This document shows positions 50,350 to 57,767 of a stretch of DNA of 64,000 nt, one piece after another (the first letter of the stretch is position 1; each line of letters starts with the position of its first letter). The notes under the pieces are model-generated. The model was not told the origin of the DNA and searched no databases. It was given only the letters and a program-made list of their open reading frames with translations. A program made the position numbers and the translations under genes. This DNA is from Burkholderia sp. IMCC1007 (GTDB lineage: Bacteria; Pseudomonadota; Gammaproteobacteria; Burkholderiales; Burkholderiaceae), in the NCBI RefSeq assembly GCF_027257875.1, contig NZ_JAPVQY010000007.1, positions 1 to 64,000 on the forward strand. The letters run 5' to 3'.

Positions 50350-52464
50350 ATGGCCATCCATTCGCGACGCGATTTTCTGAAGTTCTCCGCCGGCCTCGCC
50401 GGTGCGACCGCCGCCACCGCGCTGCTTCCCGAGTCGATCCGCAAGGCGCTTGCGATCGAGCCGAATACCGTGACGGGCACGATCCGGGATGTCGAGCACA
50501 TCGTCGTGTTCATGCAGGAAAACCGCTCGTTCGACCACTACCTCGGCCACCTGAGCGGCGTGCGCGGCTATAACGACCGCTTCCCGGTCACGCTGCCGAA
50601 CGGCAAGCCGGTCTGGTTCCAGCCGCGACAGGAAGACCACGCGAGCGTGATCGCGCCGTTCCGCTACGACACCACCGACCCGGGCGTCAACGCCCAGTGC
50701 ATCGGCGGGCTGCCGCATACGTGGGCGACGACGCACGGCGCGATCGACAACGGCCGCGCGGATCAGTGGGCGGTGCAGAAGTCCAACATGACGATGGGCT
50801 ACCACGTCCGCGACGATATCCCGTTCCACTACGCGCTCGCGGATGCATTCACCGTGTGCGACAACTACTTCTGCTCGATTCCGGGCAACACGCATCCGAA
50901 CCGGATGTACCTGATGACGGGCATGGTCGATCCGCTCGGCACGGGCGGCGGCCCGCTGCTCGACAACACCGACTACATCGACAACCAGTTCGACAAGATC
51001 CAGTTGCCGCCCTTCAGCTGGACGACCTACCCGGAGCGGCTGGAGAAGGCCGGCATCTCGTGGCAGGTCTACCAGCAGGGCACCGGGTTCGACAACTTCA
51101 CCGGCAACTACGGCACGAACATGCTGGCGTGCTTCAGCAACTTCGTGAACGCGCCGGCCGGTTCGTCGTTGCAGGCGCGCGGGATGAGCACGCGAGCCAT
51201 CACGCAGCTGAAGGCCGACGTGCAGGCGAATGCGCTGCCGCAGGTATCGTGGCTGCTGCCGCCCGCCGCGTATTCCGAGCATCCGAAGTTCACGCCGCTG
51301 TACGGCGCGTACTACCTGTCGACGATCCTCGATGCGCTGACGTCCAACCCCGAGGTGTGGAGCAAGACCGTCCTGCTCGTCATGTACGACGAGAACGACG
51401 GCTTCTTCGATCACGTCGTGCCGCCGTCGGCGCCGACGCTGCCGGGTTCCGGCATGAGCACCGTCGACGTGTCGCTCGAGCGGCACGACCACGTGACGGC
51501 GACGCAAGCCGGCACGTATACGGCCGACAACCTGCCGTACGGGCTCGGCCCGCGGGTGCCGATGTTCGTCGTGTCGCCGTGGTCGAAGGGCGGCTTCGTC
51601 TGCTCGCAGGTCTTCGATCACACGTCGGTGCTGCAATTCATCGAGAAGCGTTTCGGCGTGATGGAAACGAACATCTCGCCGTGGCGCCGCGCGATCTGCG
51701 GCGATCTCACGTCGGCGCTCGACTTCTCGAAGTCGGATACCGCGTTGCCGACGCTGCCGAGCACGCAGTCGTATGTCGCGCAGGCCGACCTGCAGTGTTC
51801 GCGCGCGTCGTCGCAGACGGCGCCGGCCAGCACCGCGCAGCAGGTCGTGCCGGCGCAGGAGCCGGGCACGCGGCCGGCGCGCGCGCTGCCGTACGAGCTG
51901 CACGTCACCGGCCAGCTCCAGGCGCAAGGCTACGCGCTGACGTTTGCGAATACCGGCACGCAGGGCGCGCACTTCTGGGTCTATACAGGCGATCCGACCG
52001 CGATGCCGCGCCGCTATACGGTCGAAGCGGGCAAGCAGCTGACCGATACGTGGGCGCTCGACGCGAGCGGCAACTACGTCGTGAGCGTGTGGGGCCCCAA
52101 CGGCTATTTCCGGCGCTTCGCGGGCTCGGCGGCAGCAGACGCCGCCGCGAAGCCGGAAATCACGCCGTGCTACGACGTCGCCAACGGCGACGTATACGTG
52201 ACGATCGCGAATGCCGGCGCCAGCGCGCTCACGGTCACGGCGACCGACGTCGCGTACGGCGGGGCGCCGCGCACGCTGACGGTTCCGGCGGGACAGCGCG
52301 TCGAGGCGCACTGGGACCTGTCGTGCAGCAGTCGCTGGTACGACCTGCAGTTCGCGGTAGCAGGCAATGCGGGCTGGGTGCGCCGCATCGCGGGGCACGT
52401 CGAAACCGGCAAGACCAGCATCACCGATCCCGCCGCCGTCGCGCCGACGATCAACGCGATCTGA
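50350..52464 (+). CDS. plcN: Phosphocholine-specific phospholipase C, Tat-secreted
   Basis: A 704-residue enzyme that cleaves phosphatidylcholine to diacylglycerol and phosphocholine. It begins with a twin-arginine signal (SRRDFLKF, residues 5-12). The catalytic phosphoesterase part has ENRSFDHYLG, GNTHPNRMYLMTG, YDENDGFFDHV and SPWSKGGFVCSQVFDHTSVLQFIEKRFG, as in Pseudomonas/Burkholderia PlcH/PlcN. Two C-terminal beta domains (DUF756-like, about 520-690) complete it. Haemolytic or not cannot be told. It follows the lipoprotein gene and ends with an intrinsic terminator. It is a known type of virulence or phosphate-scavenging factor; no PHO box was found by eye. Confidence 0.92.
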   Translation: MAIHSRRDFLKFSAGLAGATAATALLPESIRKALAIEPNTVTGTIRDVEHIVVFMQENRSFDHYLGHLSGVRGYNDRFPVTLPNGKPVWFQPRQEDHASVIAPFRYDTTDPGVNAQCIGGLPHTWATTHGAIDNGRADQWAVQKSNMTMGYHVRDDIPFHYALADAFTVCDNYFCSIPGNTHPNRMYLMTGMVDPLGTGGGPLLDNTDYIDNQFDKIQLPPFSWTTYPERLEKAGISWQVYQQGTGFDNFTGNYGTNMLACFSNFVNAPAGSSLQARGMSTRAITQLKADVQANALPQVSWLLPPAAYSEHPKFTPLYGAYYLSTILDALTSNPEVWSKTVLLVMYDENDGFFDHVVPPSAPTLPGSGMSTVDVSLERHDHVTATQAGTYTADNLPYGLGPRVPMFVVSPWSKGGFVCSQVFDHTSVLQFIEKRFGVMETNISPWRRAICGDLTSALDFSKSDTALPTLPSTQSYVAQADLQCSRASSQTAPASTAQQVVPAQEPGTRPARALPYELHVTGQLQAQGYALTFANTGTQGAHFWVYTGDPTAMPRRYTVEAGKQLTDTWALDASGNYVVSVWGPNGYFRRFAGSAAADAAAKPEITPCYDVANGDVYVTIANAGASALTVTATDVAYGGAPRTLTVPAGQRVEAHWDLSCSSRWYDLQFAVAGNAGWVRRIAGHVETGKTSITDPAAVAPTINAI

Positions 52465-52564
52465 CGGCAACCGGCGTGCGCCGGCCGGTCGAAGCCGGCC
52501 AGACAGCGACGTGCAAAAGGGCGCCGATGCGCTGCTGCTCTGAAGAAATGGTGCGGTTGAAAAG

Positions 52565-52596
52565 AAACCGTCGAACCGGGGGATTCGACGGTTTTT
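52565..52596 (+). terminator. Intrinsic terminator after phospholipase C
   Basis: AAACCGTCGAA (52565-52575) pairs perfectly with TTCGACGGTTT (52584-52594) around an 8-base loop, ending in a T-run. It is about 100 bases after the plcN stop. Confidence 0.9.
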
Positions 52597-52719
52597 AAAG
52601 GCACGAATTTGACGGCTCCGAGGGAAGGCCGCCGAAAATAATTTTATAGGTTAACAAGTCGAAGGTACTGTTAAATATCTTGCTGAGGCGAACTGTCATA
52701 TAATTCTGTCCGATATTGT

Positions 52720-52810
52720 CGGTGGAATTAAGGCTGATTTCTCTTTAGATATTGGTAATATCGTTTGAAACGGCGCGATTAAAGTTCGGCTCGATCGAAC
52801 TGCGTGGGCA
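52720..52810 (+). repeat. Leader module shared with 22481-22572 (copy 2)
   Basis: Bases 52721-52740 match 22482-22501 at 18 of 20 positions. CGTTT, CGGCG, ATTA.AGT and CGATCG then follow in the same order. The block ends at an ATG (52811) that opens a short ORF, just as copy 1 ends at the ATG of the secreted beta-propeller gene. Confidence 0.55.
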
Positions 52811-52951
52811 ATGTGGCTGAAAGTCATGTCTGGTGGGCTCCATGTCGACTGCCAAGGCGGCGTCATCGATGGTTATTCGTCACATCAAATGCGTTCGCTT
52901 TTTGAATGCCTGTCGAGAATAAATAATCGGATCGTCATTTGGGGCGATTAA
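52811..52951 (+). CDS. Possible 46-residue small protein behind the shared leader
   Basis: A short ORF from ATG 52811 to TAA 52951. It reads MWLKVMSGGLHVDCQGGV..., with a final RIVIWGD, and has no recognised domain. It lies right where a gene would start relative to the shared leader module, which is the main support. The ribosome site is weak (GCGTGGGC). It may be the 5' remnant of a longer lost gene. Confidence 0.25.
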   Translation: MWLKVMSGGLHVDCQGGVIDGYSSHQMRSLFECLSRINNRIVIWGD

Positions 52952-53217
52952 TAAGCTGAATCGGCCTGAAATTCCAGGCGGTTTTGTGTAACCTGTCGCA
53001 CTGTCGGCAGGGTGTCGGTGTGGTGTATTTTCCCTGTTTGAAGTTCGTTGACGATATCGGATTTGACGGCGCGCCGAAATCAAAAGTACGCTCCCGGAAA
53101 AGATCGAAACAACAGGATGGGCCGGGGTAGGCGGTGGAACATGTCGTTGTCGGCTTGCTCCACATGTATCTTGAGCGCGGGCCGCCATCGGCGGCCCGAC
53201 ATTTGCCGGAGCGCCGG

Positions 53218-54021
53218 ATGACCACGGTCGAACCTCGCCCTGGGGCGAACAGGGAAGCGTATCGGGACGAGATCGATCTCGTATTCGGTGCCGCTGACGA
53301 TCACCCCGACCTCGCGTCGATACGCAGTTTCGTCGAAAGCCGGCTCGGGTTTGCGCGCGAGCCGGTGTGCCGGGCCGATCTGTCGGGCGGCGTGCTGTAT
53401 CACGAATGCCTCGCGCGGTTGCGGTCGGGCGCGCGCAATACGCTGCCGCCGCTCGCATTCCTGCCACGTCTCGAATCGCTCGGGCTGATGCGCTGGTTCG
53501 ACCGGCTCGTGGTCGACCGGATCATCGACGCGTTGCACGCCGATCCGAAAGCCGTGTACGGCTGCAATATCGCGGCGGCGAGCGCCGTCGTCGACGACGC
53601 GTGGCTGGCCGTCATCAGGCGGCTCGAGCGCGAGCCGTCGCTCGCGGCGCGGCTCGTCGTCGAAATCACCGAGACGGGGCCGCTGGACCCCGTCACGGGC
53701 CGCTCGTTCGTGAATCGGTTCAGGCGGGCCGGATGCCGCGTCGCCATCGACGATTTCGGCGTCGGCTTCAGCGCGCTGAACAGCGTGGTGATCGGCAATC
53801 CCGATATCGTGAAGCTCGACCGATCGGTGCTGTCGCTGATCAAGCGCAACACGATCGGGCGCTACCAGTTTCGCCGGCTGATCGCGTTTGCGCACGAGAG
53901 CGCGCGGCACGTCGTCGTCGAAGGCGTGGAGACCGAGGCTGACCGGCAGATCATCCTGGATTCCGGCGTCGCGTGGGCGCAGGGCGTCCGGTTTTCATGG
54001 CGCTCGCCGGCCGTCGCATGA
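53218..54021 (+). CDS. Stand-alone EAL-domain protein (c-di-GMP phosphodiesterase)
   Basis: A 267-residue cytosolic EAL protein that would hydrolyse cyclic di-GMP. The EAL motif is degenerate (ECLARL, E63), but the other key residues are present: N117 (CNIAAAS), E149 (VVEITE), D178-D179 (AIDDFGVGFSAL), K199 (DIVKLDRS), E235 and E238 (EGVETE) and Q255. No sensory or membrane domain precedes it apart from about 45 residues. The ATG at 53218 was chosen for its GGAG; a GTG at 53134 would add 28 residues. It may be activated by partner binding. A small helical protein is encoded 49 bases downstream. Confidence 0.82.
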   Translation: MTTVEPRPGANREAYRDEIDLVFGAADDHPDLASIRSFVESRLGFAREPVCRADLSGGVLYHECLARLRSGARNTLPPLAFLPRLESLGLMRWFDRLVVDRIIDALHADPKAVYGCNIAAASAVVDDAWLAVIRRLEREPSLAARLVVEITETGPLDPVTGRSFVNRFRRAGCRVAIDDFGVGFSALNSVVIGNPDIVKLDRSVLSLIKRNTIGRYQFRRLIAFAHESARHVVVEGVETEADRQIILDSGVAWAQGVRFSWRSPAVA

Positions 54022-54070
54022 CGTCGCGGCGCACCGGTATCGGGCCATCCTGGATCGCGGAGGGGCGGGC

Positions 54071-54505
54071 ATGGCGCACTTGAAAGCCCGGCCTGGAGCG
54101 GGCCCGCAGGCGGCCGACGGGCGCGCGCTCGTCGCGATCGCCGAACTCGCCGACATGCTGCGGCAGCTCGGTGCGGACGCAGCCGATGCGCGGTTCGACG
54201 TCGCGCCGTTGCTCGACGGCCTGAACGCCGTTGCGCATCGTATTCAGCGGATGAAGCCGCTCGACGCCGAGCGCCGCGAACTCGCGGCGCGGCACTATTA
54301 CGCCGGCGTGATCGCGGGCGCGTGCGGCGACGATTCGGCGATCGCGCGCGGCGTGTCGGGCAGCGTGGCGCGCCACGCCGGCCGCGTCAGCCGCCAGGCG
54401 AACCGCTGTTTCGCGGCGCTTGCGCGAGTCGGCCGCCGGCATGGCCTGGCGTTCGCCGCGCACCACGGCGGCCCGTGCCGGCCTGGCGCACCGCTGCGCG
54501 CGTGA
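54071..54505 (+). CDS. Hypothetical helical protein downstream of the EAL gene
   Basis: A 144-residue protein that I do not recognise. It is Ala/Arg-rich and predicted helical, with GRALVAIAELADMLRQLGADAADARFDVAPLLDGL and a repeated RHYYAGVIAG...ARHAGRVSRQANRC pattern. No signal peptide or membrane segment is seen. GGAGGGG lies 6-12 bases upstream of the ATG, and it follows the EAL gene on the same strand at 49 bases, so the two may be one operon. Confidence 0.5.
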   Translation: MAHLKARPGAGPQAADGRALVAIAELADMLRQLGADAADARFDVAPLLDGLNAVAHRIQRMKPLDAERRELAARHYYAGVIAGACGDDSAIARGVSGSVARHAGRVSRQANRCFAALARVGRRHGLAFAAHHGGPCRPGAPLRA

Positions 54506-54597
54506 TGTCCGGCTCACGCTGATAACCGGCTCACTCCGATAGCAGGCTCACCCCGCAACGCTCCGTCGGTGGAACCGAAAATCGACGCGCCGCAGCG

Positions 54598-55500
54598 TTA
54601 TTTCCGCAGAAAGCGCAGCGCGAGGCGCGCCATGCGCGGGACGAACATCGGGCGCAGCAGCCGCTTGTCGTACCCGGCCATGCGCCGGTCGTTCTCGCTG
54701 AGGCACAGCTGGATCAGCTCGCGCGGGTTCAGCGACTCGCCGATATCGGCGGTGCCCGTCGCGGGGAAGTTCGCGTCGCGCGCGACGCCATCGGTGTCGA
54801 TGCCGCGCGCGATGCCGATGCGCTCCCGGATCAGGGCCGCCCATACGGCCGCCACGCGCGCGAAGAACCAGGGCCGGCGCCACCACGGCAAATTGCGCCA
54901 GTACCACGCGTACCAGTTCACGAAGAACAGGATGTGCCGGCCTTCCTCCTGGATCACGGGTTCGAAGGTTTCGACGAGTTCGGACGGGAAATAACCGGAG
55001 CGTTGGGCGGAGCGGAACAGTCCGAACGCGAAGAAGCTGTCGATGCACTCGCTGAAGCCGGTCATCATCCACGACCATTCGGGATCCGTCGGCGCCGGAT
55101 ACGGCGGCTCGGGCGCGAGCTCGATGCCGTATGCCTGCACCAGCTTCGACAGGACGACCTTGTGGCGTGCCTCCTCGCCGCCGTCCATCTCGAGCGCCCG
55201 GCGCAGCAGCGGATCGTCGACGGTCGCGGCGAAGGTGGCGACGCGGATTGACGCGCGGCCTTCGGTCTGCACGGCGATGTCCCAGATCGGCAGCGACGTC
55301 AGTCGTTTGAGCGCGTCGGGTTGGAGCGCGGGCCAGTCGATGACCGCCGGTTTGTACGGGTTGTGTGTGTCGAGCAGCATGCGGCAGAACATCTGCCTGT
55401 GCGCATCGGAACCGATCCTGACCGGACCCTGGCTGTCGAAGGTCCAGTTGCGCATGGCGTGATCTGCCGCTGCATGCTCTTCGTGCAGCGTGTCGGACAT
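54598..55500 (-). CDS. Ferritin-like di-iron protein
   Basis: A 300-residue helical protein. Two metal-binding repeats are visible: E80 followed by E110-x-x-H113 (GGEEARHK), and E151 followed by E186-x-x-H189 (QEEGRHILFF). This is the ExxH pattern of ferritin-like di-iron oxygenases. Spacing of about 30-35 residues between the single Glu and ExxH in each half supports a four-helix bundle. A Trp-rich segment (FVNWYAWYWRNLPWWRRPW) follows, which may be a membrane-near or substrate part. Function is unknown; an oxygenase or desaturase-like role is possible. It is encoded 98 bases downstream of a small ORF on the same strand. Confidence 0.7.
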   Translation of the reverse strand: MSDTLHEEHAAADHAMRNWTFDSQGPVRIGSDAHRQMFCRMLLDTHNPYKPAVIDWPALQPDALKRLTSLPIWDIAVQTEGRASIRVATFAATVDDPLLRRALEMDGGEEARHKVVLSKLVQAYGIELAPEPPYPAPTDPEWSWMMTGFSECIDSFFAFGLFRSAQRSGYFPSELVETFEPVIQEEGRHILFFVNWYAWYWRNLPWWRRPWFFARVAAVWAALIRERIGIARGIDTDGVARDANFPATGTADIGESLNPRELIQLCLSENDRRMAGYDKRLLRPMFVPRMARLALRFLRK

Positions 55501-55598
55501 GGCTGTTGTTACGCGATTACGGAATGAAAGATTCTTGCATAGCTTCCATAAACGCGTATTTTCGCGTGCTGTCGAGCTGCCGTGCTGCCGCAGAACGT

Positions 55599-55817
55599 TC
55601 AGGCCTGCGTGTCGACCCAGAGGCGGCCCCACCGGGACGCATACGCGAGCGCGTGTTCCTCTTCGAAGAAGAAGTCGATTGCGTCGAACGAGACGGCGCG
55701 CGGCGACGGGCCGCCGGTGGCCTTCTCGATCGTCAGGTTCGCGGCGAACAGCCCATTCGGCAGCCGGGCGGCGGCGGGGGCTACTTCGTAGCCCTTGTAG
55801 CGGATCGTGCGGTTCAT
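55599..55817 (-). CDS. Small conserved-looking protein, unknown
   Basis: A 72-residue protein (MNRTIRYKGYEVAPAAARL...). It has the look of a small alternating beta/alpha domain: a beta-hairpin (RYKGYEVAPAAARLPNGLFAANLTIEK), then SFDAIDFFFEEEHALAYASRWGRLWVD. Many Burkholderia genomes carry similar small ORFs next to H-NS-like or stress genes, but I cannot name the family. The start at 55817 was chosen over an upstream one because of the shorter, conserved-looking opening. Confidence 0.55.
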   Translation of the reverse strand: MNRTIRYKGYEVAPAAARLPNGLFAANLTIEKATGGPSPRAVSFDAIDFFFEEEHALAYASRWGRLWVDTQA

Positions 55818-56043
55818 GGCATGCGCGCAGAGGGTTCGGGCTTTCAGCGTACGAAAACCGGCAGCCCGCGTGAACCAATCTTTCGGCCAATGCAAATTCC
55901 GTGGCGGGCCGAATCGTTATCGGTGCGGCGGCGGGGTTCGATGGAACGGAAGGCGTGCGCGCGGCTCGCGCCGGGCTTCGGGACGCGCGCCGCCCGCCGC
56001 CGGCGAGCGTGATCGGCCGGGGCGGGCGGCGGGAAGGCGGCGA

Positions 56044-56694
56044 TCAGTGGTTGGCGATCTTCAGCACGGGCGCGAGCGCGTCGACCGACGCGGCATGCGT
56101 GGCCGCGCGATGCGACGCGAACGCGAGCGCGAATTCGGCGGCTTGCGCGCCGACCGTCTCGAGCTGCGCGACGACCTTCGGGTCCGAGCAGCTGTCGGCG
56201 CTGTCGAAGCGCGTTTCGAGCGTGTTCACGGTGGCGCCGAACGGCGTCGGCCAGCCGCGCAGCGCGTGGACGATCGAGCGCAGCGACGTGAGCACGGTGC
56301 CGGCGGCCTGCCAGCCGTACGCGGTGACGATCAGGCCGACGGCGCGGCCGTCGAGATACGGACGGTCGTCGGCGCGCAGTTCCTCGAGCGTGTCGAGGGC
56401 GTTCTTCACGAGGCCGGACACGCCGCCGTGATAGCCGGGCGTCGCGATGATGATCGCGTCGGCTTCGCGCACGGTGTCGATCAGCTCGCGCTGCGCGTCG
56501 GTGAGCGTTTTGTGTTCGGGGGCGTAGTGCGGCAGCGTATGCAGGAACGGGCCGTCGAACAGGCGCGTGCGTGCGCCGGCGGCTTGTGCGCCGCGCAGCG
56601 CGAACGACAGTGCGCGCTCGGTCGACGACGCGGCTCGGGTGGTGCCGCCGATGCCGACGACGAACGGGCGGCGGTGTTGATCGAATGCAGTCAA
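56044..56694 (-). CDS. NAD(P)H-dependent FMN reductase
   Basis: A 216-residue flavodoxin-fold reductase of the SsuE/MsuE-like NADPH-dependent FMN reductase family. It has the FMN phosphate loop VVGIGGTTRAASSTERAL at the N-terminus, ADAIIIATPGYHGGVSGLVKNALDTLEEL in the middle and the YGWQAAGT segment. It would supply reduced FMN to a monooxygenase. No alkanesulfonate monooxygenase is adjacent, so the partner is unknown. It is monocistronic. Confidence 0.87.
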   Translation of the reverse strand: MTAFDQHRRPFVVGIGGTTRAASSTERALSFALRGAQAAGARTRLFDGPFLHTLPHYAPEHKTLTDAQRELIDTVREADAIIIATPGYHGGVSGLVKNALDTLEELRADDRPYLDGRAVGLIVTAYGWQAAGTVLTSLRSIVHALRGWPTPFGATVNTLETRFDSADSCSDPKVVAQLETVGAQAAEFALAFASHRAATHAASVDALAPVLKIANH

Positions 56695-56824
56695 GGGGCG
56701 CTCCTAAGATGGCTTGCCCGGCTAAGCACAGGCTTAAAACCAGATGGTAACGACCCTGTCGCCACTCTGAAAACGACTTTTCGTTCTATCGATATGCCGT
56801 GCGCGCAGGTCGCGCGTGCGCGCG

Positions 56825-56957
56825 GCGCCGCAGATGGATAGCAGAAATGCTTGGTTGGGACGGCGTGCCATGCTCGCTAAGATGGACTCGTCTCCTCCAT
56901 GATGTCTCTACTGACATGGGTTGGCCCCGCCGCGCGGATGCAGGCGGGGCTTTTTTT
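56825..56957 (+). ncRNA. Candidate small RNA with orphan intrinsic terminator
   Basis: GCCCCGCC (56924-56931) pairs with GGCGGGGC (56943-56950) and is followed by seven T (56951-56957). This is a textbook plus-strand terminator, but no plus-strand protein gene ends here. Just upstream are two more stem-loops: ATGGA/TCCAT (56882-56900) with a CTCGTCTCC loop, and ATGTC/GACAT (56902-56917) with a TCTACT loop. The C/U-rich UCUCCUCC (56891-56898) could pair with Shine-Dalgarno sequences. Together this looks like a trans-acting sRNA of roughly 100-140 nt. The 5' end is a guess; a possible -10 (TATCGAT) lies near 56788. Confidence 0.5.
56924..56957 (+). terminator. Intrinsic terminator of the candidate sRNA
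   Basis: An 8-bp perfect G/C stem with an 11-base loop and a 7-T run. On the minus strand there is no T-run on the proper side, so it is not a terminator for the NIPSNAP gene. Confidence 0.9.
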
Positions 56958-57009
56958 CGTCTGTCGCCGGTGTGCGGTGCGTGGTGCGTGGTGCGACTTC
57001 GTCGACGCG

Positions 57010-57315
57010 TCAGCCGAACACCGGGCGGAAGAAGCTGCGTTCGTAGCTGACGATGCAGCGCGTTTCCTCCGCATAGCGGAACGCCGCCTGGCAGGCCGGA
57101 TCGTCTTTCGAACGTTCGCGGTAGCGCTCGTATTCGGCGAGGCTCGGAAACGAGAACATCGCGAGCGCGATATTGCTCGCGCCTTCTGACGGCAGGTAGT
57201 AGCCGTGATGCGTGCCACCGAATTGCTCGACGAGCGGGATCCACATCTTGCCGTAGGTCTCGAACTGCTCGAGTTTGTATGGATCGATGACGTAGCGAAG
57301 GAAGCAGGTGACCAT
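57010..57315 (-). CDS. NIPSNAP family protein
   Basis: A 101-residue dimeric alpha/beta barrel protein. MVTCFLRYVIDPYKLEQFETYGKMWIPLVEQFGGTHHGYYLPSEG is the usual NIPSNAP opening, followed by FSFPSLAEYERYRERSKDDP. The start at 57315 is the conserved one. Function of bacterial members is mostly unknown; some act in small-molecule turnover. It is monocistronic. The region upstream is without a clear gene. Confidence 0.85.
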   Translation of the reverse strand: MVTCFLRYVIDPYKLEQFETYGKMWIPLVEQFGGTHHGYYLPSEGASNIALAMFSFPSLAEYERYRERSKDDPACQAAFRYAEETRCIVSYERSFFRPVFG

Positions 57316-57767
57316 GGGCGCTCGCGGTGCGATGAAGGAACAGCGAGTCTGGATTGCGTCGCGTGGCGTGTCAACGCCGGTCGGCACGCTCCTAGACTTC
57401 GGTCATTCGAACCACGGAGCACTGCGATGTCGATTTCCCGGAACGCGATCGCCGAACGTTCACCCGACGCGCCGCCCGTGATGCGCACCGACCCCGCTCG
57501 CCGCGCAGCGCGGGCGGTGCAGGTCGCCGGCTTCGCGGCTCGGTGGGCAGCGTATCGTCATTGCGCGTGCGCGCGTGGCGCGTGCCATCGCGGCGGCGGG
57601 ACCCGACAGGCGGCTGCGCCGCGGCGTGCGTTCCGCAGCGATGGGCGTGGCACGCGCGGCGAGTTGCCGGTCGTCGCCGTGGCGCCCGCGTCAGCATGGT
57701 CGGGTCGCGACCCGCCAGGCGTGCATCATGCGGGATCGTTTCGCCATGCTCGCGTTGTGATGCGCTA
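57316..57767. other. Region without a confident gene
   Basis: About 450 bases between the NIPSNAP start and the end of the DUF3999 gene. An ATG at 57427 with CGGAG 7 bases upstream opens a frame (MSISRNAIAERSPDAPPVM...) that runs into the antisense of DUF3999 and loses any protein-like character after about 40 codons, so it may be the broken start of a lost gene. Nothing else stands out. Confidence 0.4.

Larger units (their letters stand above)
52597..53217. other. Low-GC region between phospholipase C and the EAL gene
   Basis: About 620 bases whose composition is far more AT-rich than the flanking genes, with runs such as ATAATTTTATAGG and AAATAATCGG. It contains the second copy of the shared leader module and a possible 46-codon ORF (both listed separately). 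The right third returns towards normal GC ahead of the EAL gene. No promoter was singled out. The region looks like a remnant of transferred DNA. Confidence 0.5.
56695..57009. other. Intergenic region containing a candidate sRNA
   Basis: About 315 bases between the FMN reductase start and the NIPSNAP stop. The left half should hold the reductase promoter (minus strand). The right half carries a structured segment ending in an intrinsic terminator on the plus strand (see the ncRNA entry), for which no plus-strand gene exists. Confidence 0.5.

Noticed and set aside
50335-52470. 711-codon open frame antisense to phospholipase C
   Set aside because: Same GC-driven shadow effect; the sense strand has a Tat signal and catalytic motifs.
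57540-57620. GGQRIVIARAR in one frame, resembling an ABC transporter signature
   Set aside because: No Walker motifs nearby and the frame is short and Arg-rich; a chance match in GC-rich sequence.
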